NCBI GenBank assembly: GCA_947496605.1
Contig: CANMDF010000006.1
Location: 1-59,036 of the forward strand
Source: an uncultured Paracoccaceae bacterium
GTDB taxonomy: Bacteria > Pseudomonadota > Alphaproteobacteria > Rhodobacterales > Rhodobacteraceae
DNA: 59,036 nt
Direction: 5' to 3'
The translations under genes and the position numbers were made by a program. Below, one piece after another: positions 17,464 to 25,770 of the stretch (its first letter is position 1; every line of letters begins with the position of its first letter). The notes beneath the pieces are model-generated. The model did no database searches and was not told the origin of the DNA. It worked only from the letters and a program-made list of their open reading frames with translations.

Positions 17464-18306
17464 ATGACCTTTAAGAAATTTCTTGCAACTGCTGCAATGA
17501 CGACTGTTCTGCCTTTTGCCGCGAGTGCGGATAGCGCAGAAAGTAAGGCACTCGTTCTGGAAGCACTGAATGCGACGTTGCTGGCGGGAAACACTGATGC
17601 GGTCGACCAGTATTTTGCGACCGATTATATCCAGCACAACCCGATGTTTCCCAATGGCATTGAAGGCCAGCGGGGTGTTGTGGCCTTCTTGGCAGGCAAC
17701 CCCGATTTCAAGGCAGAATATGTCCGTGTGATTGCAGATAATGACATTGTTGCAATCCACGCCCGGTACGAAGGGTTTGGCCCAGAAGCAACAATCGGTT
17801 TTGACGTTTTCCGTGTCGCTGATGGCAAACTGGTCGAGCATTGGGACAATTTGATACCAGAAGCAGCCCCCAACCCGTCTGGCCGCACACAGATCGATGG
17901 CGCGACCGAGATCACCGATCTGGACAAGACTGACGAAAACAAGGCGTTGGTCGCCGACTTTATCACCCGTTCTATGATCAACCACGAAGACGTGGACATC
18001 ACAAATTACATCAGCCCAACCACCTACATTCAGCATAATCCTGATGTTGCCGACGGGCTTGAGGGATTTGGCGCATTTATGGCGCGGATCGCCGAACAGG
18101 GTGTCACGATGGAATACGACACGCTGCACAAAGTCATCGGCGAAGGCAACTTTGTCCTGACCATGTCCGAAGGAAGCTTCGGCAACGAACCCCAATCATT
18201 CTACGACCTCTTCCGCGTCGAAGATGGGCTGATCGTTGAGCACTGGGACGTCATCGAACCGATGCCGGGTCCGGATGCCCCAAACAACCAAGCTGGCAAA
18301 TTCTAA
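17464..18306 (+). CDS. exported double SnoaL-like (NTF2-fold) protein
   Basis: 280 residues with a signal peptide (cleavage near ASA-DS, about residue 22), then two SnoaL-like repeats, about 30-140 and 160-270. Each repeat shows a YIQHNP motif and an F-D/Y-x-FRV-x-DG-LVEHWD motif. It is the periplasmic counterpart of the cytoplasmic double SnoaL-like protein at 6578, ending like it in a short GKF tail. Known relatives bind small hydrophobic ligands or catalyse aldol-type chemistry; the substrate here is unknown. Followed by a hairpin and a third NTF2-fold gene. Confidence 0.85.
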   Translation: MTFKKFLATAAMTTVLPFAASADSAESKALVLEALNATLLAGNTDAVDQYFATDYIQHNPMFPNGIEGQRGVVAFLAGNPDFKAEYVRVIADNDIVAIHARYEGFGPEATIGFDVFRVADGKLVEHWDNLIPEAAPNPSGRTQIDGATEITDLDKTDENKALVADFITRSMINHEDVDITNYISPTTYIQHNPDVADGLEGFGAFMARIAEQGVTMEYDTLHKVIGEGNFVLTMSEGSFGNEPQSFYDLFRVEDGLIVEHWDVIEPMPGPDAPNNQAGKF

Positions 18307-18316
18307 CCAGTAAAAC

Positions 18317-18337
18317 TGCTGCGGCAGAGCCGCGGCA
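18317..18337 (+). terminator. short hairpin between NTF2-fold genes
   Basis: Arms TGCTGCGGC and GCCGCGGCA (one G-T pair) around a 3-base loop. No T-run; more likely an mRNA processing or stability element than a terminator. Confidence 0.4.
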
Positions 18338-18356
18338 CATTGAAAGGGAACTGAAT

Positions 18357-18851
18357 ATGAACCGCAGAACCATCCTCAAAACCTCAATCGGTGCCGCGTT
18401 GGCGCTGATCCTAGCCAACCAAGTAGGAGCACAAGAAATGGACGAAACTTCACAAGCATCATTTGACACCGTCATGGCGTTTATGGGCGCGATGGGCGAA
18501 GGCCCTGATGCCATGTCACCGCTGATGGCCGACGATATGGTCTGGCACAACGAAGGCGACAGCACGTTGCCTTGGATTGGCGAGACGAAGGGCAAAGAGG
18601 CGATCTTTGAATTCCTCGGCGTTTTCGGTGCCAACCTGCAAACAACGAAATGGGAAAACACCGATGCGTTTGCCTCTGGCGACACAGTCGCAGTGTTTGG
18701 TGTCATGAACGGCATTACACCGCATTCCGGCCAAGAAATTGGTGAGTTCACTTTTGCTCTGCGCGCCAAGGTGCGTGATGGCCAGATCGTCCTTTGGCAC
18801 TGGTTCGAAGACAGCTTTGCCGTCAGCCAAGCCTATTACGGCCGGTCCTAG
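18357..18851 (+). CDS. exported single-domain SnoaL/NTF2-like protein
   Basis: 164 residues with an N-terminal signal (NRRTILKTSIGAALALILAN, cleavage near VGAQ-EM, about residue 26). The two arginines could make it a Tat substrate, though Sec export is also possible. The mature part is one NTF2-like domain with paired tryptophans (DDMVWHNEG, LPWIGETKGKEAIFEFLG, LWHWFEDS), as in small-molecule-binding NTF2 proteins. It lies 50 bases after the double SnoaL-like gene. Confidence 0.82.
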   Translation: MNRRTILKTSIGAALALILANQVGAQEMDETSQASFDTVMAFMGAMGEGPDAMSPLMADDMVWHNEGDSTLPWIGETKGKEAIFEFLGVFGANLQTTKWENTDAFASGDTVAVFGVMNGITPHSGQEIGEFTFALRAKVRDGQIVLWHWFEDSFAVSQAYYGRS

Positions 18852-18892
18852 GACCCAACTTTTCAACAAAAACCAACAAAGGGACAATTCCA

Positions 18893-19459
18893 ATGAAACT
18901 TCTTAAATCAATCACACGCCCAGCAGTCTTGGCTGGTGCCGTCGTTGCATTCACCGCTGCTGGCTGTGCGGCTATGATGTCTGCGGCCACCGTAAGCCAA
19001 GCCGTCAACATGTTCGAAAATGGTCAAGCAACGGGTGGTGTGCCGCTGACAGTTGACGCCAAAGGCCCGGTAGCCATCACCGACGGTGTTGAATTGCAAG
19101 GCTTTGCATTTGGCACATATGACGTTGATGCGACCGCCAACAGCATCACAATGACCTTGGTGGCGCAGCTCGAAAATCTGCAGATCACAAACTATGATGC
19201 GACAACCTTTGATCGCTACTACTTTGCTTTTGACAGCAAGGTTCGTTCTGCGTCGATCTCACCCATGAGCGATCCGAACTTCAGCGCAACTGTTGAGGTC
19301 CTGCGCCCCGGCACACAGGTCACAGCAGCGGGCGCATTTGTCGATGGTCTTGGGACCGATTTCACCTTCGACAAAGGCGGTATTCTTGTCACCATCGGCG
19401 AAGGCACTGACCTGACCAAGATCAGCGAAAACGGTGGATCACTGACGGTCAACTTCTAA
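18893..19459 (+). CDS. putative lipoprotein of unknown function
   Basis: 188 residues from ATG 18893. The N-terminus looks like a lipoprotein signal (AVVAFTAAGC-AAMM), so Cys about 24 may be lipid-modified and the protein anchored to the periplasmic face. The rest is beta-rich, with repeated GxxLT/TDFTF strands. I do not recognise a family. Position between an exported NTF2-fold gene and DoxX suggests that it shares their envelope role. Confidence 0.7.
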   Translation: MKLLKSITRPAVLAGAVVAFTAAGCAAMMSAATVSQAVNMFENGQATGGVPLTVDAKGPVAITDGVELQGFAFGTYDVDATANSITMTLVAQLENLQITNYDATTFDRYYFAFDSKVRSASISPMSDPNFSATVEVLRPGTQVTAAGAFVDGLGTDFTFDKGGILVTIGEGTDLTKISENGGSLTVNF

Positions 19460-19540
19460 ACAATTGCGAGCCTTGCATCGCCCACGTTTATGGCGTGTTG
19501 GGTTGGCACACTCTTTTCCTAATAACAAAGGTAACGACGC

Positions 19541-19924
19541 ATGACCAAAGCACAATCGACCGGCCTATTGGCGATCAAAATCTTACTGACAGTTGCGTTC
19601 GTAGCAGCTGGTATCGCAAAGCTGGCGGGCGTGAGCATGATGGTGCAGACCTTCGATGCTGTCGGTGTCGGGCAATGGTTTCGCTATGTGACAGGTGCCA
19701 TCGAAGTCGGCGGTGCAGCCCTTTTGTGGGTCCCGCGGCGGACCGTTTATGGCGCCGGGCTTTTGCTGTGCACAATGATCGGTGCGGTACTTGCACACCT
19801 TGTGCTGATCGGTCCCTCCGCGGTTCCGGCAGCGGTTCTTGGCTTGTTGGCCGGTATCGTCGCCTACGCGCACCGTGATCAACTTTCATTCCTAGAATCT
19901 GGAACACAAAATGACTCTGAATAA
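19541..19924 (+). CDS. DoxX-family membrane protein
   Basis: 127 residues with four transmembrane helices and the DoxX-like opening GLLAIKILLTVAFVAAGIAKLAG. DoxX proteins are small membrane proteins linked with quinone and thiol redox balance; the biochemical activity of this branch is not established. Its last 14 bases overlap the next gene, so the two are likely made together. Confidence 0.83.
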   Translation: MTKAQSTGLLAIKILLTVAFVAAGIAKLAGVSMMVQTFDAVGVGQWFRYVTGAIEVGGAALLWVPRRTVYGAGLLLCTMIGAVLAHLVLIGPSAVPAAVLGLLAGIVAYAHRDQLSFLESGTQNDSE

Positions 19925-20303
19925 ATCCTACCTTCTACCACGCATCTTGATTGGCGCACTTGCGCTTGTCATGGCTGCGTTCACACTGCCTGCTTATGGT
20001 GACCCAACGTCAAACCCTGGGTTGGCCTCCATGACTGGCGACGCTCTTTCGCTGGGGTCGACTGCTGGGGCATTTCTGGGCCGCCAACTGACGTTGATCT
20101 TGATTGCGCTCATTGGTGCCGTGATCGGAGAACGTCATTTGGTCATGATCGGCGGTTTCGCCATGATGTTCATGAATGGTCATGATGCAATTTTCATGGG
20201 CCTGATGGGCGGACCTGCGGACGCGGCGATTGCGGGCCTCGTCTTTGCCATCATTGCTGCAGTTGCGATTGCGCTTGTCTGGCGCAAGCCGGCAACTGCA
20301 TAA
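19911..20303 (+). CDS. small four-helix membrane protein, unknown
   Basis: 130 residues with four hydrophobic segments (ILIGALALVMAAFTLPAY; LILIALIGAVIG; MIGGFAMMFMNG; AGLVFAIIAAVAIALVW). No family recognised with confidence. Overlap with the DoxX gene and similar size suggest a partner membrane subunit. Confidence 0.65.
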   Translation: MTLNKSYLLPRILIGALALVMAAFTLPAYGDPTSNPGLASMTGDALSLGSTAGAFLGRQLTLILIALIGAVIGERHLVMIGGFAMMFMNGHDAIFMGLMGGPADAAIAGLVFAIIAAVAIALVWRKPATA

Positions 20304-20312
20304 AGACAAAAG

Positions 20313-20339
20313 GGTCAGGCGCGCAAACTGCGCCTGACC
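20313..20339. terminator. strong hairpin after small membrane protein genes
   Basis: Perfect 10-bp stem GGTCAGGCGC / GCGCCTGACC with a 7-base loop. On the plus strand no T-run follows; on the minus strand it is followed by CTTTTGTCTTT. It separates the 17-20 kb genes from the MATE gene. Confidence 0.5.
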
Positions 20340-20384
20340 GCTCTCGCGCAAAGCCTCGGCCATGCGCATGTAAGGAAACGGCTG

Positions 20385-21794
20385 ATGAGCAATACCAACG
20401 CGCAAGCCAAATTCCTGACTGGAAACCTGACAGCCCATACCATCAAAATGTCGGCAACATCCGCAGTCGGGTTTGTTGCCCTGTTTGTGGTCGACCTCGT
20501 GGATATGATTTTTATCTCCATGCTGGGCATCGCAGAGCTTGCAGCTGCCGTTGGTTTTGCAGGCACAATCTTATTTATCACCACCTCTGTCGGGATCGGG
20601 ATGGGTATTGCCGGTGGTGCATTGGTCGCCAAAGCCCTCGGTGAAAATCGCGGCGACCGCGCGCGCGAACTGCTGACACATACGCTAATGGTTGGGATCG
20701 TGCTTGGGGCGGGTGTGGCCGGACTGATCTATCAAAACCTGACGTTCCTGACAGGGCTCATCGGGGCCACAGGCGAAACCCAAGCGCTTGCTGTGTCATA
20801 CCTTAAAATCCTTGTGCCCTCGATGCCGGTCCTCATGATCGGGATCATTGTGTCTGCAGCTTTGCGCAGTCATGGCGCCGCGAGGCTGTCCATGGTCGTG
20901 ACGTTGACCGGCGGTGTCGTAAACGCCGTTCTGGACCCGATCTTTATTTTTGTCTTGGATATGGGGCTGGACGGGGCGGCGTGGGCATCGGTCATTTCGC
21001 GGTTTGCGATTGCGCTCAGCGGGATGTGGTATCTGCTGCGCCAGTTTGGTGGCATGGCGGGCCTGTCGGTCAAGGCGTTGGCGCTTGATCTACGCCCTAT
21101 TGCAGCCATTGCATTCCCTGCTATCCTTGCCAACGTCGCCGCCCCCATCGGAGGCGCTTATGTGACGCGTGCCGCGGCAGAGTTCGGAGAGGCGGCCGTG
21201 GCAGGCATGGCCATTATCGGACGGGTGACGCCCATCGCATTTGCGATGATCTTTGCGATGTCCGGTGCGATTGGTCCGATCATTGGTCAGAACTTTGGGG
21301 CAGGCAATCACGCGCGGGTTAGGCAGGCTTACAAAGGCAGTATGGTGTTGATCGTCGCCTATGTCGTGCCAGTCGTGCTTGTGCTGTTTTTGTTGCGCGC
21401 AACAATTGCGGACCTGTTTAATGCCCAAGGTGTTGCGCGCGACCTGATCTTTTTGTTTTGTGGGCCGTTGTCACTCTTGTGGATATTCAACGGTGTGATT
21501 TTCATCGGCAATGCCGCGTTCAATAATTTGGGCCGCCCCTTCTATTCCACTTGGATCAATTGGGGGCGCAACACGCTTGGTGTTATCCCCTTTGTCTACA
21601 TTGGCTCTGCAACGCTTGGGGCCGAAGGTGTGCTGATCGGCCAAATGGCCGGCGGCGTTGTTGTGGCCATTGTGTCATTGGTTCTGGCGGGGCGATTGAT
21701 GACACGGGCAGAGGCCGCTCAGATTCCGCAATTACGCGAGCCTGTGTTTGCTACGCATCAACGCGACTTCAAGATCGAGCACCATCGTCAATAA
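20385..21794 (+). CDS. MATE-family multidrug efflux transporter
   Basis: 469 residues with about 12 hydrophobic segments arranged as two related halves, the usual MATE length. Features: LFVVDLVDMIFISMLGIAELAA, SVGIGMGIAGGALVAKALGE near the start, and PIIGQNFGAGNHARVRQAY at the start of the second half. MATE pumps export cationic or amphipathic drugs by Na+ or H+ antiport. SD AAGGAAA precedes the ATG. Followed by a clear terminator shared with the convergent siderophore-interacting gene. Confidence 0.92.
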   Translation: MSNTNAQAKFLTGNLTAHTIKMSATSAVGFVALFVVDLVDMIFISMLGIAELAAAVGFAGTILFITTSVGIGMGIAGGALVAKALGENRGDRARELLTHTLMVGIVLGAGVAGLIYQNLTFLTGLIGATGETQALAVSYLKILVPSMPVLMIGIIVSAALRSHGAARLSMVVTLTGGVVNAVLDPIFIFVLDMGLDGAAWASVISRFAIALSGMWYLLRQFGGMAGLSVKALALDLRPIAAIAFPAILANVAAPIGGAYVTRAAAEFGEAAVAGMAIIGRVTPIAFAMIFAMSGAIGPIIGQNFGAGNHARVRQAYKGSMVLIVAYVVPVVLVLFLLRATIADLFNAQGVARDLIFLFCGPLSLLWIFNGVIFIGNAAFNNLGRPFYSTWINWGRNTLGVIPFVYIGSATLGAEGVLIGQMAGGVVVAIVSLVLAGRLMTRAEAAQIPQLREPVFATHQRDFKIEHHRQ

Positions 21795-21798
21795 ACGC

Positions 21799-21836
21799 AA
21801 AAAAGCCCCGTATCGTTGATGGATACGGGGCTTTTT
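21799..21836. terminator. bidirectional rho-independent terminator
   Basis: Stem AAAAGCCCCGTATC / GATACGGGGCTTTT with a short loop, A-run before and T-run after, between convergent genes. It fits termination of the MATE gene on plus and the flavin-reductase gene on minus. Confidence 0.93.
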
Positions 21837-21853
21837 CTGCATATATTCCGGCC

Positions 21854-22669
21854 TTAGCCTTCGGCACGTTTTACCTTTTGGTGTTCGTCTTCGACCAATC
21901 CGATTTTCCAGTACCCCGAAATATAGGTATCGGCTCTTGGAATGCCTTGTTCTTTTGCCAAAGACGCACGCAGTGATTTGATGACGCCAGACTCGCCTGC
22001 GATGCAGGTTTGCACGCGCCCTTTTGACCAATCCAGATCGCGAATAAACGCCTCTTGCTGAGGTGACGAAACCGAAGGATCGGGGTTCACCAGCCAATGC
22101 ATTTCGATGCCTTCTGGGGCATCAATGGTTTGTGCGTCTTCGGGCGTTGGGATCTCAAAGATCGCAATGCCTTTTGCATCGCGCGGCATCGCCTCTAACG
22201 TTGCAGCCGCGACTGGAATTGCGGATGGATCTGCCGCAACAAGATACCAATCAGCATCAAAGGACGTCACCTTGGCCGGGCTTGGGCCCTGAAAGCCAAG
22301 GAACGCACCCTCTTGTGCATGATTGGCCCAACGTGATGCAGGGCCATTATCGCCATGGTCTACGAAGTCGATGTCCAACTCTTGCACATCCGCGCGGTAG
22401 TGGCGCACGGTAAAGGTCCGCCGTACCGGAGGTTGGCCGCTTTGCAAACGTTGTGTAAAGGCTTCCTGCGTTTCGTCCATTTCTGGCAGCATCAGCTTAC
22501 AGTTCCCGCCTTCGCGTCCTTCGGGAAAACCGGCAAGCGCGGGACCCGAAAACGTGACGCGGATCATGTTTGGCGTCAGATGCCAGGCCCTTTTCACGAT
22601 GAGAACGCGCGGACCCGGTCGACCTGCTACTTTCTGCATGACCTGTTTTATTTGTGTTGTGATGCCCAT
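21854..22669 (-). CDS. siderophore-interacting protein (ViuB-type flavin reductase)
   Basis: 271 residues from ATG 22669, chosen because TTGGAGG lies five bases upstream; a longer frame adds four residues. N-terminal FAD-binding beta-barrel with the RRTFTVRHY motif at about residue 82, then GPASRWANHAQEGAFLGFQGP, and a C-terminal NAD(P)H-binding domain with WYLVAADPSAIPVAAATLEA and YISGYWKIG. Such proteins reduce ferric siderophores in the cytoplasm to free iron. No siderophore receptor or synthesis gene is present, so substrate use depends on chromosomal systems. Divergent from the LysR gene at 22790. Confidence 0.93.
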   Translation of the reverse strand: MGITTQIKQVMQKVAGRPGPRVLIVKRAWHLTPNMIRVTFSGPALAGFPEGREGGNCKLMLPEMDETQEAFTQRLQSGQPPVRRTFTVRHYRADVQELDIDFVDHGDNGPASRWANHAQEGAFLGFQGPSPAKVTSFDADWYLVAADPSAIPVAAATLEAMPRDAKGIAIFEIPTPEDAQTIDAPEGIEMHWLVNPDPSVSSPQQEAFIRDLDWSKGRVQTCIAGESGVIKSLRASLAKEQGIPRADTYISGYWKIGLVEDEHQKVKRAEG

Positions 22670-22724
22670 GAGAGCCTCCAAACTTATTTCTGAGTGTTAT
22701 ACTAGGGATTATGATTATTACATC

Positions 22725-22749
22725 TAGTCGCGATTGATTAATTCGACTA
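22725..22749. promoter_or_regulatory. inverted repeat in LysR / flavin-reductase divergent region
   Basis: Perfect arms TAGTCG and CGACTA separated by 13 bases, between the two divergent starts. Likely operator for the adjacent LysR protein, by position. Confidence 0.5.
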
Positions 22750-22789
22750 TTGACTGATTTCAGAAGAAATTAATCCGTAGGGCGGAACA

Positions 22790-23710
22790 ATGATTGATCA
22801 TCTCAGACAAATGGCCATTTTTGCCCGCGTTGTGGACGAAGGGTCTTTTCGTGCAGCGGCAAAAGACATTGGTCTTGCACCGTCGCGGATTAGTGAAACA
22901 GTGTCCGAGCTTGAGGCCTATCTGGGCGTCACCCTGCTCTACCGCACCACGCGGAAGATCACGCTGACGAATGAAGGACGCATTTTCTACGCCCGCGTAG
23001 TTGAAATGCTGCGCAGCGCAGAGTCTGGCCTGAACGAACTCAACGCATTGTCTTTGGATCCTGTCGGCGCGCTGCGCATTTCGATGCCGGCATTCTTGGC
23101 ATCGGGGCCGCTTTCTACAGCAATAGCCGACTTTGCGCGCCTCCATCCGAATGTGGCGTTCTCGGTAGATTACTCCGATCACCCAAAGGATTTGGTCCAA
23201 GATGGCTACGACCTGACCGTGCGCGTTGGCTGGCTTGAAGACAGCGCAATGATGGCGCGGAAACTCGCTGAGGGGCAGCGCCACCTCGTTGCAGGCGTCG
23301 ATTACGTGCGGCAGCGTGAGATGCCCAAGCGTCCGGCTGATTTGGAAGATTGGGACTGGATCCGATACCGACAGCGGGCTGATACGACCGAATTCGTCTC
23401 CGCCAAGGGAAAAGTGCAAAAAGTCACCGGGAACGCGCAGATCGAGGTCGATAGCATTGATGCGGTATTCCACCTTGCCAAGCAAAACATGGGTGCGACA
23501 ATTCTACCGTCCTTTCTTGCTGATCGCGGCGTCGCATCTGGTGAGTTGGTACGTTTGCTACCTGACTGGGAGCTTCGCAAACTTGGCATTTATGTCGTTT
23601 GGGCCGACAAGTCGCGCCGTGAAAGCTTGACGCTGTTGTTTGTCCGGTTTCTGGCCGATCAAGGCCTTTGCCCGCCCGAAGATATGACGAGCGGTCCGCC
23701 CGCTGAATAA
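22790..23710 (+). CDS. LysR-family transcriptional regulator
   Basis: 306 residues. DNA-binding domain at residues 1-62 (MAIFARVVDEGSFRAAAKDI, then SRISETVSELEAYLGVTLLY), effector domain 90-295. Divergent from the siderophore-interacting gene, which is its most probable target. It ends at a convergent terminator facing the VOC gene. Confidence 0.94.
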   Translation: MIDHLRQMAIFARVVDEGSFRAAAKDIGLAPSRISETVSELEAYLGVTLLYRTTRKITLTNEGRIFYARVVEMLRSAESGLNELNALSLDPVGALRISMPAFLASGPLSTAIADFARLHPNVAFSVDYSDHPKDLVQDGYDLTVRVGWLEDSAMMARKLAEGQRHLVAGVDYVRQREMPKRPADLEDWDWIRYRQRADTTEFVSAKGKVQKVTGNAQIEVDSIDAVFHLAKQNMGATILPSFLADRGVASGELVRLLPDWELRKLGIYVVWADKSRRESLTLLFVRFLADQGLCPPEDMTSGPPAE

Positions 23711-23734
23711 TGCATGACGCCACCGGCGAATTCA

Positions 23735-23765
23735 GAACGGCGCGGACTCATGTTACGCGCCGTTC
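23735..23765. terminator. convergent terminator hairpin
   Basis: Ten-base perfect stem GAACGGCGCG / CGCGCCGTTC, 11-base loop, followed on plus by CAGTTTTTC. It lies between the LysR gene (plus) and the VOC gene (minus). Confidence 0.75.
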
Positions 23766-23778
23766 CAGTTTTTCAACA

Positions 23779-24573
23779 TCAGGCCGCCAGAGCTTGCCTA
23801 TTGCTGATCGCAAACCGCGTGCCCCAGTTTGCCTCATGACCTTCCGGCAATACGACGTCTGACGCGATCTCAAGATCGACACGGCGCAAACCGGTTGCAG
23901 GCTCGCTTGGGCGTTTCGTACCGCGCGAACGGAACGTGTTGGCCGCAAAGTGGTGATGGTATCCACCAGCCGAATAGAACGTCGCGCCTGGCATCTTTTT
24001 CATGACATCAATGCCCAAGGCATCAACGAACAGCGCGTCAGCTTCGGCGATATCACCGACCTGCAGGTGCACATGGCCAATCTTCGTACCGGTTGGCGCG
24101 CCTGACCAATGCGTGGCCCGCCCGAGCAAGTCATCAAAGTCGATTTGCCGACTGCGCAGGCTTAGCTCACCATCCTTGCGCGCCCATTGATCTTGCGGCT
24201 TGTCCGCGTAGATTTCGACGCCATTGCCTTCGGGGTCGGTCAGATAGATCGCTTCACTTACCTGATGATCCGATGCGCCATCAACAAAGACATTTTGCTT
24301 GGCCGCTGTATCCAACCATGCGGCCAGATCACTGCGTTTAGGCAGCAAAAACGCTGTATGGTATAGACCTGGCCCGTTGGGTTGCCGTGTGGCATGCGCA
24401 TCGCGTTGCAGTTCAAGCAATGGGGTATCGGCTGCGCCCAGCACAACCTGCTCGCCGTCTTGCTTTAGGACGCTCAACCCGACTGTGCTTTTGTAAAACG
24501 CAGATACACGTTCCAAATCGTTGACTGCCAAAACGACCTTTGTGATGTCCAATCCATAGTCAATCTGTGTCAT
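23779..24573 (-). CDS. VOC-family (glyoxalase/extradiol dioxygenase-like) protein
   Basis: 264 residues with two vicinal-oxygen-chelate modules, about 10-125 and 165-245, like the catechol 2,3-dioxygenase CatE group. Metal-ligand-type residues are visible in YHTAFLLP, GVEIYADKP, KIGHVHLQVGD and YHHHFAANTF. The family includes ring-cleaving dioxygenases, glyoxalases and thiol transferases; this one cannot be assigned further. Divergent from a LysR gene at 24673, which probably controls it. Confidence 0.88.
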   Translation of the reverse strand: MTQIDYGLDITKVVLAVNDLERVSAFYKSTVGLSVLKQDGEQVVLGAADTPLLELQRDAHATRQPNGPGLYHTAFLLPKRSDLAAWLDTAAKQNVFVDGASDHQVSEAIYLTDPEGNGVEIYADKPQDQWARKDGELSLRSRQIDFDDLLGRATHWSGAPTGTKIGHVHLQVGDIAEADALFVDALGIDVMKKMPGATFYSAGGYHHHFAANTFRSRGTKRPSEPATGLRRVDLEIASDVVLPEGHEANWGTRFAISNRQALAA

Positions 24574-24672
24574 GTTGCTCTCCTTTTTTCGTTGTGAACA
24601 GCATTTAGGGATGTTTAATTATCTACAAAAGGGCGATTAAGACGAACAAGTTTCGCCAAATTGGAGATAATA

Positions 24673-25608
24673 GTGGACCACATTGACGGTATGAGAACCT
24701 TTGTCGCTGTCATTGAGACAGGCTCTTTCTCCGCAGCAGCGCGGCGCTTGGGCATCAGCAACAAACTTGTCAGTAAATATATCGCGACCTTGGAAGAGTC
24801 TGTCGGGAGCACGCTGCTTTTCCGGACAACTAGGGCGATGTCAATTTCGCCAGAGGGGAAAGTCTACCTGGAAGGCTGTCGTCGGGTGCTGAATGAGCTT
24901 GATGCGCTCAATGCGTCGCTTAACGCCTCAAAAGGGCTGCGGGGCAAGTTACGTGTGTCCGCGCCCGTCACCTTTGGTGAAGTGTTTGTTGCTGATGCAG
25001 CAATGGCATTTTGTGAAATGCACCCCGAGATCGAAATTGACTTGGTCCTGTCCGATACATTTGAGGATATTGTCGAGAACGGTTTTGACGTCGCGATCCG
25101 CATCGGTGTTTTGCGGGATTCAACATTGCGCGCCCGAAAGCTTGGTAGCGCAGATTTGGCGGTCGTTGCTTCACCCGCTTATCTGGAAAAGGCGGGCACA
25201 CCGACCCATCCCGATCAGTTGCAAAATCACACCTGTATTCTTGACAGCAACAGCGAAGCACCGCGGCGGTGGCCCTTCTTGATTGATGGTGCGCCTACAG
25301 CGGCTGTTGTTGATGGAAAGTTCGTTTGTAATAGCGCGTCTGCTTGCTTGGGTGTTGCGCGCAAAGGTGGCGGTCTTGCAATGCTGCCCGATCTTTTTGC
25401 CCAGCAAGAGCTTGCAGAAGGTGCTGTTATTCGCGTCTTACAAGAATTCACGACACCCCCCATCCCTTTGCAAGCCGTCTACCTCGCCTCTGCGTTTGAG
25501 AGGCCAAAGCTGACTGCTTTTGTGGACCATATGAAAGATGCGATTGCATTGGGCAAAGCAAGCTGTGACGCGTCGGCGACGTCCGCACAATTACAGGACT
25601 GGGTATGA
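24673..25608 (+). CDS. LysR-family transcriptional regulator
   Basis: 311 residues from GTG 24673, chosen because GGAG lies six bases upstream; an upstream TTG would add four residues. HTH at about residues 8-60 (MRTFVAVIETGSFSAAARRL, SKYIATLEESVGSTLLFRTT), effector-binding domain after it. Divergent from the VOC gene. It ends 160 bases before the replication operon. Confidence 0.93.
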   Translation: MDHIDGMRTFVAVIETGSFSAAARRLGISNKLVSKYIATLEESVGSTLLFRTTRAMSISPEGKVYLEGCRRVLNELDALNASLNASKGLRGKLRVSAPVTFGEVFVADAAMAFCEMHPEIEIDLVLSDTFEDIVENGFDVAIRIGVLRDSTLRARKLGSADLAVVASPAYLEKAGTPTHPDQLQNHTCILDSNSEAPRRWPFLIDGAPTAAVVDGKFVCNSASACLGVARKGGGLAMLPDLFAQQELAEGAVIRVLQEFTTPPIPLQAVYLASAFERPKLTAFVDHMKDAIALGKASCDASATSAQLQDWV

Positions 25609-25701
25609 TTTCGGATGCGCGCGGCGATTCGATTTCGCTAACCGCCCCCCTGCCCTACCACATCTAGAGATTTCGCTTGCCCGAATCTCTATCCTGCGCC
25701 A

Positions 25702-25727
25702 CATATATACGCTAAGAGGCATATATA
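25702..25727. repeat. direct repeats upstream of repA
   Basis: Two CATATATA copies (25702-25709 and 25720-25727) at an 18-base period, 44 bases before the repA ATG. RepA of repABC systems represses its own promoter through sites in this position, so these may be operator half-sites; this is inference. Confidence 0.4.
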
Positions 25728-25770
25728 ACGACATAAACCGTAACAAGCGGTGTCGGACAGAGGTATCACC

